From assembly GCA_026874595.1 (NCBI GenBank), contig CM049317.1:40016401-40080400 (forward strand): a DNA stretch of 64,000 nucleotides, written 5' to 3'. This document shows, piece by piece, positions 9,697 to 22,647 of the stretch (the first letter of the stretch is position 1; every line of letters begins with the position of its first letter). Source of the DNA: Sipunculus nudus (taxonomy: Eukaryota > Annelida > Sipuncula > Golfingiida > Sipunculidae). The notes under the pieces are model-generated. The model was not told the origin of the DNA. It saw nothing but the letters and a program-made list of their open reading frames with translations, and ran no database searches. A program made the translations under genes and the position numbers.

Positions 9697-12578
9697 CAAG
9701 GCCTACAGGCCTAATGCGAACCTGTGCAATAAGATTAGACCAGGTATAATGCTTCAATGCTGTACCATTACTTTTCAAGAACATGTGTAACATGTATATG
9801 AACAATGCAAGTACTAAACACTTAGAACAAGAAACAATTAAACAAACATCACTGCTGCAATTCTGGCATGGGTGCCCACAACACAAAAATAGAATATGGG
9901 TAGTCAACAAGCGACTACGTCTATCCACCAAAGTCAGAGCTGGAAAGGTGAAGTGAGGCATGGACTGAGTGGCAACGGGAAATAGAGTGAGGTGTGTTGC
10001 ATAATAGCCTGGATGTCTGCAGCCGAAATGTGTATGTAGGTTGCGCCACCTACCACAAAATCCAGAAAGCTGTCCAAGATGTATAAACATGCAAAATTTT
10101 AGGCAGATAAGTCAAACCACTACTGAGATATGAGTGATTTTAGCCCATGGCACAAGAACAGACAGATGCTGTGCAAAAATGGTGGCAATTTGGTCCACCA
10201 GTTTTGCGTATGATAAAGAGCTATGTGAGCAAAACTTTTGCCTAATCGGTCAAATGGTTCCTGAGATATGAGCTTGGATGTCTGCAGCGTAAATTTGAAA
10301 GTAGGTGGCGCCACCTGTCATAAAACAAGAAAGTTGTCAAGGATGTATAAACCTGCAAAATTTCAGGTGGATAAGTCAAACCACTGCCCAGATATGAGTA
10401 ATTTTATCCCAAGGCAGATGAACAGATGGACGCTGTGCAAAAATGGTTGCAGGTGGCGCCACCAGTCTTGTAAACTATAAAGCTACCCGATATGTATAAA
10501 CATACCAAATTTTAGGCTGATGTATCAAATTCCTCTGTTGAAATAAGCAGGCGCATACACTGCAAAAGTCAATGTAGGTGGCACCACCTGTCTTGTAAAT
10601 AAGAATACCATCAAAGACGCATAGACAGGTATAAGTCCAATACATCAAACTTCCCCAGAGGTTGATGCACTGGGCTGACAAGGCTTAGGTGAGTAAGGCA
10701 TTTGCCCCCGAGTGACCTGTGACAAATTGCTGCCTCAAGCTACTGCACTGAGTGAACTCTGGACCTGCACCTGGCTAGACTGAGTGAACTTTTGACCTCT
10801 ACCAGGCTGCACTGAGTGAACTCTTGACCTGTTGCATAATCTGACACAGTTGTCAGTCTGCCAAAGCTATAAATAGATTCAGGCTGAACTTTGGTGCTAA
10901 ATATGATGCAGTGAGCAGTCTGCCAAAGCTATAAATAGAATGCAGCTACTGCACTGAGTGAACACTTGACCTATACCTGGCTGCACTTCTCCCAATCCTG
11001 GCACTGTGCCAAAACTATTTATAGAGCTGACATCATCTTGGCTAATGGCCAACATCAAGCCACTGGCATCTGTCAATGGTAAACCAAGTGCTGCCATCTG
11101 TACACAAAAGTGGTCCCTACCTGAAATAACTTTGAAATTTATTTTCCTTATACAAAATGCTTTTCAGCTGACTTTTTATAAAAAAAAGAAATCAGGAATA
11201 TATGTAAAATTATTATGGATGTATACTGAATGCAAAATTAAAATACAGATATATATCATTGATGGCAAATTCTTGAATTAAGTTGAGTAGGGATACCAAT
11301 AATTAAAATCCATGTACAGTTGTCTTTATAAAGCCACAGAGAGCTGAATATTCATGATTGTAACATTGCATGGTATGATGAATAACTTAAAACATAAATC
11401 TAAATTTTTTAAAGCTTTTAAAAAAACTTTTTGTCAATACTAACCAAATATAACCTGAAATCCAAATGTCTAGTGGCATGATGTAATAGATGCTGATAAA
11501 CTGGTGCCAGGCTAGATGTAACAGCATCACACAGCTAACATATATGGTAAAATGACTCAATTCAATCTCCATAGTTCAGCCAAAAATCATTCATGTGGAA
11601 CCATTAATGACAATTATTATAAGAATTGTTGTAGGGATTATTCTTGTAAAATATTTAACAAACTGGCTTCCGTGGCATCAGTCAAAAAACGTTTCGCAAG
11701 TTTATAACTCATATATAAAGATACAGCCAACTGGCTAAGTTCAGCTTCCCGTAACTCAGCCAAAAAGCACTGAACCCAGATATTTGAACAAACTTGAATT
11801 ATCAACATCTGAGGATAATTAATGTGTGAGATTTAAGAATTTGGCCCAGTGGTTTTTGAGAAGAAGATCTTTGTAGCCACTGAGCTAAAATGGGCTGTTA
11901 TGGCATTTGACTAAATTCAGCTTCCCATAACTTAGCCAAAAGTCACTGAAAAGAGACCATTTGAACAAACTTCAGAAAGCACTACCCTAGGATCATTTCT
12001 GTGCGATATTTAACATTTTGGCCATATGGTTTAAGAGAAGAAGTTTTTTGTAGCCCTCAGTGTGATACAGGCACTAATGACCCCGTACAAAAAAGGCAGA
12101 TGCAGGTGGCGCCACCAATACCTCAATTTAAGATATGACATATGTGACCAACATTGGCATAAAATTTGGTGATGATAGCTCCAGCCGTTTCTGAGATTTA
12201 AATATTAATTTGCTTTTTTGCACAGTTAACAAAGTTCAACCTCCTGTAACTCAGCCAAAAATCTCCAAACTGGAACCATTCGAACAAACTTAAGAAAGAT
12301 TGTTCCAGGGATCATTTCTGTGAAATATTGGACAATTTGGCTGGACAGTTTTGGAGAAGAAGATTTATAAAGCTTTTTTAGCTTTTTCCCTATAAAATCT
12401 AAGAAAATGCAGCTAGAAAAAAAATAAAGAAAATCGGATATAGTTTTTTGGATGACTGATTATTTGCAAAAAATTTGGTGATGCTAGCTCCTGCCGTTTT
12501 TGAGATAGCAATGGTTAACATACAGACGACGCACGACGGACGATGCCGCACCATCGCATAAGCTCACAGGTTTGCTAA
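9697..12578 (-). mobile_element. F4 element, second copy, 2.9 kb
   Basis: The minus-strand 3' end has GCAGGTTCGC-type sequence followed by a GGCCT hairpin and CTTG at 9697. The 5' end is GCTAA at 12574-12578, preceded by a diverged form of the GCGAACCTGTG repeat. The interior carries GGTGGCGCCACC at 10304, 10452 and 12105 and near matches at 10031 and 10576, in roughly 125-150-bp degenerate units (words gatatgagtgattttatccc, aggcagat). A CCT5 exon ends only about 120 bp to the left. No coding function was recognised. Confidence 0.75.
10740..11110. repeat. Degenerate repeats with three CTATAAATAG boxes
   Basis: The phrase ctgcactgagtgaactcttg recurs in variants at about 10745, 10785, 10808 and 10950. 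The phrase cagtctgccaaagctataaa recurs at about 10853 and 10916. CTATAAATAG occurs twice on the plus strand (about 10868 and 10931) and as its near complement at about 11018. It fits both a TATA-like and an MEF2-like consensus; whether it is used is unknown. The interval 11110-11595 that follows shows no gene and no named repeat. Confidence 0.5.
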
Positions 12579-12719
12579 CTAGAATATGGGCAGTGAACAA
12601 GCTACCAACCAGGGCTCCACCAGGCTCATGAGCAGAATTAAGAATGTTATAGGACTTAAGACAAACATTTTTCAGCCAAAAATATAGGTAAAAATATGAT
12701 TGGGAGTTTTCACTGCACT
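12579..12719 (-). mobile_element. F5 element 3' end abutting the minisatellite
   Basis: CTAG at 12579-12582 directly touches the 5' GCTAA of the F4 element. On the minus strand the sequence before CTAG is a weak hairpin plus CCCATATT, as at 18636. Only about 140 bp lies between this and the minisatellite, and no other F5 boundary can be placed. Confidence 0.45.
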
Positions 12720-15700
12720 ACAATGATTTACATGGTGTATCAATATGACCATATATAATGGTTAACATAGTGTATCAATATGACCATCTATAATTGTTTA
12801 CATGGTGTATCAATATGACCATCTATAATGGTTTACAAGGTGTATCAATATGACCATCTATAATGGTTTACAAGGTATATCAATATGACCATCTATTATG
12901 GGTTACATGGTGTATCAATATGACCATCTATAATGGTTTACAAGGTGTATCAATATGACCATCTATAATGGTTTACATGGTGTATCAATATGGCCATCTA
13001 TAATGGTTTACAAGGTGTATCAATATGACCATCTATAATGGTTAACATGGTGTATCAATATGACCATCTATAATGGTTTACAAGGTGTATCAATATGACC
13101 ATCTATAATGGTTTACATGGTGTATCAATATGGCCATCTATAATGGTTTACAAGGTGTATCAATATGACCATCTATAATGGTTTACATGGTGTATCAATA
13201 TGACCATCTATAATGGTTTACAAGGTGTATCAATATGACCATCTATAATGGTTTACAAGGTGTATCAATATGACCATCTATTATGGGTTACATGGTGTAT
13301 CAATATGACCATCTATAATGGTTTACAAGGTGTATCAATATGACCATCTATAATGGTTTACATGGTGTATCAATATGACCATCTATAATGGTTTACATGG
13401 TGTATCAATATGGCCATCTATAATGGTTTACAAGGTGTATCAATATGACCATCTATAATGGTTTACATGGTGTATCAATATGACCATCTATAATGGTTTA
13501 CAAGGTGTATCAATATGACCATCTATAATGGTTTACAAGGTGTATCAATATGACCATCTATAATGGTTTACAAGGTATATCAATATGACCATCTATTATG
13601 GGTTACATGGTGTATCAATATGACCATCTATAATGGTTTACAAGGTGTATCAATATGACCATCTATAATGGTTTACATGGTGTATCAATATGGCCATCTA
13701 TAATGGTTTACAAGGTGTATCAATATGACCATCTATAATGGTTTACATGGTGTATCAATATGACCATCTATAATGGTTTACAAGGTGTATCAATATGACT
13801 ATCTATTATGGTTTACATGGTGTATCAATATGACCATCTATAATGGTTTACATGGTGTATCAATATGACCATCTATAATGGTTTACAAGGTGTATCAATA
13901 TGACTATCTATTATGGTTTACATGGTGTATCAATATGACCATCTATAATGGTTTACATGGTGTATCAATATGACCATCTATAATGGTTTACAAGGTGTAT
14001 CAATATGACTATCTATTATGGTTTACATGGTGTATCAATATGACTATCTATTATGGTTTACATGGTGTATCAATATGACCATCTATAATGGTTTACATGG
14101 TGTATCAATATGACCATCTATAATGGTTTACAAGGTGTATCAATATGACCATCTATAATGGTTTACAAGGTGTATCAATATGACTATCTATTATGGTTTA
14201 CATGGTGTATCAATATGACCATCTATAATGGTTTACATGGTGTATCAATATGACCATCTATAATGGTTTACAAGGTGTATCAATATGACTATCTATTATG
14301 GTTTACATGGTGTATCAATATGACCATCTATAATGGTTTACAAGGTGTATCAATATGACTATCTATAATGGTTTACATGGTGTATCAATATGACCACCTA
14401 TAATGGTTTACAAGGTGTATCAATATGACCATCTATTATGGTTTACATGGTGTATCAATATGACTATCTATTATGGTTTACATGGTGTATCAATATGACC
14501 ACCTATAATGGTTTACAAGGTGTATCAATATGACTATCTATAATGGTTTACATGGTGTATCAATATGACCACCTATAATGGTTTACAAGGTGTATCAATA
14601 TGACTATCTATTATGGTTTACATGGTGTATCAATATGACCACCTATAATGGTTTACAAGGTGTATCAATATGACTATCTATAATGGTTTACATGGTGTAT
14701 CAATATGACCACCTATAATGGTTTACAAGGTGTATCAATATGACCATCACTAATGGTTTACAAGGTGTATCAATATGACAATCTATAATGGTTTACATGG
14801 TGTATCAATATGACCACCTATTATGGTTTACAAGGTGTATCAATATGACCATCTATAATGGTTTACAAGGTGTATCAATATGACTATCTATAATGGTTTA
14901 CATGGTGTATCAATATGACCACCTATTATGGTTTACAAGGTGTATCAATATGACCACCTATAATGGTTTACAAGGTGTATCAATATGACCACCTATAATG
15001 GTTTACAAGGTGTATCAATATGACTATCTATAATGGTTTACATGGTGTATCAATATGACCACCTATTATGGTTTACAAGGTGTATCAATATGACCATCTA
15101 TTATGGTTTACATGGTGTATCAATATGACCACCTATTATGGTTTACATGGTGTATCAATATGACCACCTATAATGGTTTACAAGGTGTATCAATATGACT
15201 ATCTATAATGGTTTACATGGTGTATCAATATGACCACCTATAATGGTTTACAAGGTGTATCAATATGACCATCTATAATGGTTTACAAGGTGTATCAATA
15301 TGACTATCTATAATGGTTTACATGGTGTATCAATATGACCACCTATTATGGTTTACAAGGTGTATCAATATGACCATCTATTATGGTTTACATGGTGTAT
15401 CAATATGACCATCTATTATGGTTTACAAGGTATATCAATATGACCATCTATTATGGTTTACATGGTGTATCAATATGACCACCTATTATGGTTTACAAGG
15501 TGTATCAATATGACCATCTATTATGGTTTACATGGTGTATCAATATGACCATCTATTATGGTTTACAAGGTATATCAATATGACCATCTATTATGGGTTA
15601 CATGGTGTATAAATATGACCATCTATTATGGTTTACAAGGTATATCAATATGACCATCTATTATGGGTTACATGGTGTATCAATATGACCATCTATTATG

Positions 15701-18008
15701 GTTTACATGGTGTATCAATATGACCATCTATTATGGTTTACAAGGTATATCAATATGACCATCTATTATGGTTTACAAGGTATATCAATATGACCAACTA
15801 TTATGGTTTACATGGTGTATCAATATGACCACCTATTATGGTTTACAAGGTGTATCAATATGACCATCTATTATGGTTTACATGGTGTATCAATATGACC
15901 ATCTATTATGGTTTACAAGGTATATCAATATGACCATCTATTATGGGTTACATGGTGTATAAATATGACCATCTATTATGGTTTACAAGGTATATCAATA
16001 TGACCATCTATTATGGGTTACATGGTGTATCAATATGACCATCTATTATGGTTTACATGGTGTATCAATATGACCATCTATTATGGTTTACAAGGTATAT
16101 CAATATGACCATCTATTATGGTTTACATGGTGTATCAATATGACCACCTATTATGGTTTACAAGGTGTATCAATATGACCATCTATTATGGTTTACATGG
16201 TGTATCAATATGACCATCTATTATGGTTTACAAGGTATATCAATATGACCATCTATTATGGGTTACATGGTGTATAAATATGACCATCTATTATGGTTTA
16301 CAAGGTATATCAATATGACCATCTATTATGGGTTACATGGTGTATCAATATGACCATCTATTATGGTTTACATGGTGTATCAATATGACCATCTATTATG
16401 GTTTACAAGGTATATCAATATGACCATCTATTATGGGTTACATGGTGTATCAATATGACCATCTATTATGGGTTACAAGGTATATCAATATGACCATCTA
16501 TTATGGTTTACAAGGTATATCAATATGACCATCTATTATGGGTTACATGGTGTATCAATATGACCATCTATTATGGTTTACAAGGTATATCAATATGACC
16601 ATCTATTATGGGTTACAAGGTATATCAATATGACCATCTATTATGGTTTACATGGTGTATCAATATGACCATCTATTATGGTTTACAAGGTATATCAATA
16701 TGACCATCTATTATGGGTTACAAGGTATATCAATATGACCATCTATTATGGGTTACAAGGTGTATAAATATGACCATCTATTATGGGTTACATGGTGTAT
16801 CAATATGACCACCTATAATGGTTTACAAGGTGTATCAATATGACTATCTATAATGGTTTACATGGTGTATCAATATGACCACCTATAATGGTTTACAAGG
16901 TGTATCAATATGACTATCTATAATGGTTTACATGGTGTATCAATATGACCACCTATAATGGTTTACAAGGTGTATCAATATGACCATCTATAATGGTTTA
17001 CAAGGTGTATCAATATGACTATCTATAATGGTTTACATGGTGTATCAATATGACCACCTATAATGGTTTACAAGGTGTATCAATATGACCATCTATAATG
17101 GTTTACAAGGTGTATCAATATGACTATCTATAATGGTTTACATGGTGTATCAATATGACCACCTATAATGGTTTACATGGTGTATCAATATGACCACCTA
17201 TAATGGTTTACAAGGTGTATCAATATGACTATCTATAATGGTTTACATGGTGTATCAATATGACCACCTATAATGGTTTACAAGGTGTATCAATATGACT
17301 ATCTATAATGGTTTACAAGGTGTATCAATATGACCACCTATAATGGTTTACAAGGTGTATCAATATGACTATCTATAATGGTTTACATGGTGTATCAATA
17401 TGACCACCTATAATGGTTTACAAGGTGTATCAATATGACTATCTATAATGGTTTACATGGTGTATCAATATGACCACCTATAATGGTTTACAAGGTGTAT
17501 CAATATGACTATCTATAATGGTTTACAAGGTGTATCAATATGACTATCTATAATGGTTTACATGGTGTATCAATATGACCACCTATAATGGTTTACAAGG
17601 TGTATCAATATGACTATCTATAATGGTTTACAAGCTGTATCAATATGACTATCTATAATGGTTTACATGGTGTATCAATATGACCACCTATAATGGTTTA
17701 CAAGGTGTATCAATATGACTATCTATAATGGTTTACAAGGTGTATCAATATGACCATCTATAATGGTTTACATGGTGTATCAATATGACCATCTATAATG
17801 GTTTACATGGTGTATCAATATGACCATCTATAATGGTTTACATGGTGTATCAATATGACCACCTATAATGGTTTACATGGTGTATCAATATGACCATCTA
17901 TAATGGTTTACAAGGTGTATCAATATGACTATCTATAATGGTTTACATGGTGTATCAATATGACCACCTATAATGGTTTACAAGGTGTATCAATAAGACC
18001 ATCTATTA
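12720..18008. repeat. Minisatellite, 35-bp unit, about 150 copies
   Basis: The uninterrupted head-to-tail unit is of the form TGGTTTACAWGGTGTATC plus AATATGACCATCTATAA (35 bp). Variable positions are acatgg/acaagg, gtgtatc/gtatatc, gaccatc/gactatc/gaccacc and taatgg/ttatgg/ttatggg. Many stretches alternate two unit types as 70-bp dimers (about 14340-15080 and 16800-17990). The rare variant tgtataaata recurs at about 15606, 15956, 16271 and 16761 (10, 9 and 14 units apart), and tggccatc at 12991, 13131, 13411 and 13691 (4, 8 and 8 units apart), indicating block duplications. All six frames are closed. It is not a CRISPR array, because there are no unique spacers. Confidence 0.97.
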
Positions 18009-18147
18009 TCGGAGAAGCATCTAAAGGTTTAGATAGAGGATTTTTCTTGTTTGACTGTAACACTTATATGTAATGGCCCTGCCATTTAGTGATGACCAAG
18101 TACTAAATTTGATTGCCAAACTAATACTATGACATGACTGCCATGAA
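18009..18147. other. Minisatellite flank, nothing recognised
   Basis: AT-rich sequence between the last 35-bp unit and the F1 3' end at 18148. No open frame or repeat motif of note is visible. Confidence 0.5.
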
Positions 18148-18632
18148 CAAGGGACCCATGGGTCATAGCGCTCAGCTGCTATATATATGATCACAAAATA
18201 TGATTTGGAAATGAGGCACATGCTGGTTTTGTGTGGTAATATAAGCTGTATTACGAGTTGTTGGAGTTTAGCTTATGCAAGATTTTTATAGTATCTTTGG
18301 AGACAGGGAAGAGGCTTGATGTCATTTATATTATTTACAAAAGGAGTGCTATTGTCACACAGGTTTTGACTTGGCCATGAAACTTATCTACATTGCAGTA
18401 GAAGTATTTGAAAAACTGTCCATAATAAGTCATGTTAATTATGTTTTTTTACAAATGAGTTAACTGTTATAATAATTACAGGTTATCCCTACCCAAGACT
18501 AGCATATATCACCAGTGTGATTATTTAATGATAATTCAAATCATTACATTTTACCAATTGTCACTGGAATTAAGGTGATCAGTCCTAAGGAAAGAAACAG
18601 GTATTAGCAGACTTCTGTGTAGGATAACTTTC
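18148..18632 (-). mobile_element. F1 element, 3' end, truncated
   Basis: The palindrome GACCCATGGGTC and CCTTG mark the minus-strand 3' end at 18148, with GCGCTCAGCTG next to it. The body (gaggcacatgctggttttgt) matches 46313 onward in a complete copy. The 5' part is missing; F5 sequence starts at 18636. Confidence 0.65.
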
Positions 18633-18635
18633 TAA

Positions 18636-19525
18636 CTAGAATATGGGTAGTCGACAAGCAACTACATGTAACCACTGAAAAAAAGAGTGGGACGGGTGAA
18701 GTGAGGCATGGATTGAGTGGCAAGGGGAAATGGAGAGAGGTGTGGACGTCTGCAGCTGCAAAGTTAGCCAAGTTGTATACAATTGCAAAATTTTAGGCAG
18801 ATAAGTCAACACTGCCGAGATATGAGTGATTTTATCCCACGGCAGACAAACCCTGTGCAAAAACGGCTGCAGGTGGCGCCACCAGTTTTGCGTATGATAA
18901 AAAGCTATGTGAGAAATCTATACACATGCAAATTTCAGGAGGATACGTCAATCCAGTCCTAAGATATAAGCCTGGATGTTTGCAGCCTGAACATGAAAGT
19001 AGGTAGCGCCTGCCACAAAATCCAGAAAGCTATCCAAGATGTATAAACATGAAAACTACCCAGGATGAATTCATATGCAAAATTTCCGGTGGATAACTGC
19101 AGAGATATAAGTGATTTTATCCCAAGGCAGATGAACTGATAGACACTCTGCAAAAATGGTTGCAGGTGGCACCACCATTTTTTATATATGTTATAAAGCT
19201 ATCCAAGGGCTACATTTGTGCAACATTTTTTTCCTGATTGGGCAAATGGTTCCGAAGCTATGTCGGTTTATGTTTGGAAACAGATGCACAAATAGATGCT
19301 CGGCAGAGAGGAAAGGTCAGAGGTCAACCAAAAATGAAGGCCCAGCAGTTCACATTAGACCCAATCATAATTCCGAATTTTTAAAAATTCTGCCCAGTGG
19401 TTACGGAGGAGTTCTCCGGAAACCTATGCGGCGGCGGCGTGCAACTGAATACACAGCAACCGCAAAACTCTGTTTTGGCGGATATAATTACAATTCATTT
19501 TATTATTTACTGCCACCCTTTTGAT
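18636..19525 (-). mobile_element. F5/F4-like element, partial
   Basis: CTAG at 18636-18639 with hairpin arms GTAGT/ACTAC on the minus strand marks a 3' end. The body has GGTGGCGCCACC at 18872-18883 and a variant at 19167, with the phrases gatatgagtgattttatccc and aggcagat shared with the F4 copy at 9697-12578. The right end is unclear and runs into a possible LTR. Confidence 0.5.
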
Positions 19526-20037
19526 AAGTGTTCACAGAGAATTCATTAATAAGCATGTCCATATATTTGACCGAGTTTACTCTTTAAGTGACAAGCACAA
19601 ATAAACTAATTAGATAACAGTTTAGTCATAGGTGTTCACAGAAGGGCAAGAAAGGTGTTGAATGTATTACACATTGTCTTGTATTAATGCTGTAAGAAAT
19701 TCCTAAATTGCAATTATTATTTTGGACAAATGTATAAATAGATACACTGGTAACTGAACTTGACAGTTAATGTCAGAGCTAAAGAGAGGAGAGTCGGATA
19801 TTAAGAGAGCAAGAATAGAGAGAGAGGAGATATGTAAAGGACATGAGTTAATACTGAGAGAAGAGAGAACAGAAACAGGTAGGTGGAAATTAGGGCAAAC
19901 TATAGGTGTTTATTTTGGACATTTGTTATTGTTAAATTTGATTGAATAAATGTGGAAGTAACTGACATCTGGACTAAAAAATTCTTCTATCTGAGGAAAT
20001 CAGCAACCTGTGAACAAAAGCACTTCCAACAACTTGA
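19526..20037. repeat. Possible solo LTR or other insertion
   Basis: Sequence unlike its neighbours, bounded on the right by F4 sequence resuming at about 20044 (tgggctgttatggcatatga, as at 8236). It holds a TATA-like tgtataaatagata (about 19732), a purine-rich stretch (19778-19880), an AATAAA (about 19945) and ends near CTTGACA. The phrase gtgttcacaga occurs at about 19528 and 19631. No target duplication was confirmed. Confidence 0.3.
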
Positions 20038-20531
20038 CAGGGATACTTAATGGGCTGTTATGGCATATGACTAAATTCAGCTTCCCATAACTCAGCCAAA
20101 AGTCACTGAACAGAGACCATTTGAACAAACTTCAGAAAGCACTACCCTAGGATCATTTCTGTGCAATATTAAACAATTTGGCCATATGGTTTCAGAGAAA
20201 GTTCTTTGTAGCTCTCAGTATGTTTCAGGCACTGATGACCCCCCCCTACAAAAAAGGCCGATGCAGGTGGTGCCACCAATACCTCAATTTTAGATATGAC
20301 TCGTGATCAACATTGGCATAAAATCTGGCGATGATAGCTTAAGCTGTGTTTGAGACTGAAATTTTAGAATCCTATTTTGGCCAAATGACTAACTTCACTG
20401 AACTGGAACCATTCGAACAAACCTGAGAAAGATTGTTTCAGGGATTCCTTCTGTGAAAAGTTGAATGATTTGGCTTGACAGTTTCGTCAAAGAAGAATTT
20501 TAAAGCTTTTATAGCTTATTCCCAAAAAATC
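20038..20531 (-). mobile_element. F4 element, right-hand host fragment before the Harbinger insertion
   Basis: Matches 8236-8750 and 11890-12400 (gaccatttgaacaaacttca, cactaccctaggatcatttc, a GGTGGTGCCACC variant at 20266). The match breaks at ...aaaatctaa and resumes at 30337 with aggcagatagccaaaa. This shows one F4 copy split by the Harbinger-type element. Confidence 0.75.
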
Positions 20532-20827
20532 TAAAGCCCCAGTCACACTGTCCCGGATCAGCCCATGGATCACCACGGATGGCCAGGGACTTGGGATCCG
20601 TGGTGAATGATGGCGGATGGATTTTCCCTACGGTGTTGTCAGGGACCATCAGGGTTTCAATACGAACACAAGGCAGATTCACCAAGGATCTCCGTAACTC
20701 TTCCGTGAACATTCACGGAATAACTAAGGATCATGAGGGTTTTAGTACGGACCATGACGGATAGGTACTACGGCATGTGGGGGAAGCGTTAGGATTGTGC
20801 TAAGGATGGAGCTGCTCTGCTTTTTCG

Positions 20828-20835
20828 TATAAAAA
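20828..20835 (+). promoter_or_regulatory. TATA box of the Harbinger MADF gene
   Basis: TATAAAAA at 20828, 58 bp upstream of the ATG at 20886, inside the left subterminal region of the transposon. Its position fits a core promoter; this is inferred from sequence only. Confidence 0.55.
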
Positions 20836-20885
20836 GGGCAGTCTCCGCTTGTCAGCCCTCTTTCACGTGTTTCACACTGAACAAG

Positions 20886-22034
20886 ATGCTGCCAGAGTAA
20901 AGAAAAGACTCTACAGCCAGAAAGAAGGCAGCCCCGCGTCCCCGTACACTGTCTCCACAACCAAGCAGAGACGGTTCAGAGGAAGAATCTCTTCATGAGG
21001 ACAACTGCTCTTCTGTTACCGCCTCTGATGGAGAGAATGCATAAAGGAAAAAGAAGGCCAATTCTCTTCAATTAACCAAGGCACAAGAAGATGATGTTAT
21101 AGAATGGTTGAAAGAGAACCCTCTTTTGTACTCCAAGGGGATGAAAGAATATAAAAACACTGGCAAGAAGGTCTGGCTCTGGCAGGAAAAGGCTGAGGAA
21201 TTGAATCTGTCAAGCTACCTTGTCCTGATGACCTGGTATGATAGTATGAGGACGAGGCTGGGAAAGTTGACGCTAAAAAAATCTGGCGAAGGCGCAAAAG
21301 AGCTGACAGATAGGGAACAATGGGTTCTCAGAAAATTTGACTTCCTTCAAGCCCACATTGCCAGAGTTCCAGGAAGGCAGGCTGTGAATGTAAGTTGAAA
21401 ACCCTTCAGACATTCTTTAAAACCTGTAAGATTTTTTAATGTTTATCTATTACATTTTGTATAATTTTAAATCCTGGTAAACAAGTGTAATGGCAAAAAA
21501 TTGTCGTTTTCTAATATCCCCAGTCATAGTACCAAAAACATTTTCATGGTTTTTAGGGCTAATTGTTTCTGAAAAACATCATGTATGGTTATTATTGTGT
21601 TTTAAAACCCATTATGATTTTGCCACAAAACTGTATAATGGTTTATAGGACTTGAAGGTAAATGTCTGGAAAATGTGAATATAAAATGGATATTATCATG
21701 TTTAAAATATTTATAAGTAAAAACATAATTGATATTTTTTTAGCTGAAGGCTAAGATTGCGGCCTGCAGATCAACCCAACAGACCACAGATACTGCGGAC
21801 TCCGGAAATGAAGAAGAAAGTCAGCCCAGCACCTCCCAGAGCCAGTATGACACTCCACAGCCCGCCACACAGCAACCAAAGGGAGGACCCGTAAACTGAA
21901 TGTCAAAGATACTGATACAGAGGCTGCAAGGCTGCTGGGAACTATGGCTAAGCAACAAGAGACAACGGCGGAGCCACTATACAAAATATGCTGCAGCCTC
22001 AAGGACTGGCTGGGGATCATTGCTACTACAGTTT
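20886..22034 (+). pseudogene. Harbinger-encoded MADF (Myb/SANT-like) protein, decayed
   Basis: Two exons can be read. Exon 1 (20886-21389) starts ATG at 20886 and holds a basic, Ser-rich N-terminus, then a MADF-like domain: DDVIEWLKENPLLY, MKEYKNTGKKVWLWQ, then TWYDSMRTRLGKL and LTDREQWVLRKFDFL. Intron 21390-21743 has a GTAAGT donor and TTTTTTAG acceptor, phase 0. Exon 2 (from 21744) is Gln/Ser/Thr-rich. In-frame stops lie at 20898 and 21042. A one-base shift near 21885 moves the tail to a frame reading KLNVKDTDTEAARLLG up to 22034, where repeat sequence takes over. MADF proteins bind DNA, and in Harbinger elements they assist the transposase (family knowledge). The stops show this copy is dead. 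Confidence 0.75.
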
Positions 22035-22149
22035 AAAACTGGTCTGGCCCAGATTAGAATTTTGATCTGGGCCGGTCCAAATCAAAATTTTGATCTGGGC
22101 TGGCCTAGTTTTAAATTTGGCCAGATTCTAATCTGGGCCTCGACATATA

Positions 22150-22209
<60 letters not shown>

Positions 22210-22210
22210 C
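22035..22210. repeat. 'GATCTGGGC' repeat ending in an (AT)n microsatellite
   Basis: The words gatctgggccggtcc, gatctgggctggcc and aatctgggcctcgac recall the foldback cluster at 541-880, followed by TA repeats at 22143-22206. It interrupts the MADF pseudogene. Confidence 0.6.
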
Positions 22211-22285
22211 TTTTAATACCTGGGAATTGGCATCAGAGAGATGAGAAAACTTTACAGCACTGTTAAAAATTAGCTTTAGAAATAA

Positions 22286-22450
22286 CAAGTGACCCATGGG
22301 TCATGACGCTCAGCTGCCAAGCATGACCTGCGACATCATGGGCTGCGATTCACAACTAGTAAAATTGTTGCAGAACCTATATGCCAATTTTGTTTAAACT
22401 TTCTACATTGCCATAAATTCTTATCATATATGTCTGGTTAAAACATAGTG
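22286..22450 (-). mobile_element. F1 3' end, subfamily shared with 27398
   Basis: The minus-strand end is GACCCATGGGTC plus ACTTG at 22286. The following sequence (ccaagcatgacctg, gacatcatgg, tgtctggttaaaacatagtg) matches 27428-27560, so both belong to one subfamily. The body is cut by the F3 end at 22453. Confidence 0.65.
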
Positions 22451-22452
22451 AA

Positions 22453-22647
22453 CTAGATATTTCTTGGCACCGCAGGTGCCAGAGTATCCCTAGACATAGT
22501 AGGCCCCCCCCCCTTTAAGAATAGGCCCCCATTTTTAGCAGTATATACTGACACTTGGTAAGCAATTATTGTTTCTTCCATCTATCAATCCACAATCTTT
22601 TTGAAGATGTTGGTCCTGTGACCTTGACCTTTGACCTCATGACCAAA
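22453..22647 (-). mobile_element. F3 element 3' end
   Basis: On the minus strand, arms GGCACC/GGTGCC form a hairpin followed by AAGAAATAT and CTAG (22453-22456), with the SIR-like gtatccctagaca next to it. The sequence runs into the nuclear-receptor-like array, which is itself split by the F1 element at 22648. Confidence 0.65.

Noticed and set aside
9632-10090. 152-codon minus-strand open frame
   Set aside because: It lies across the F4 element terminus and repeats; the translation matches nothing I recognise and overlaps known repeat words.
12720-18008. Possible CRISPR array
   Set aside because: The 35-bp units are directly contiguous with no unique spacers, and the DNA is clearly eukaryotic.
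19156-19524. 122-codon plus-strand open frame
   Set aside because: It runs through F4/F5 repeat sequence (including a GGTGGCACCACC variant) and looks like chance openness.
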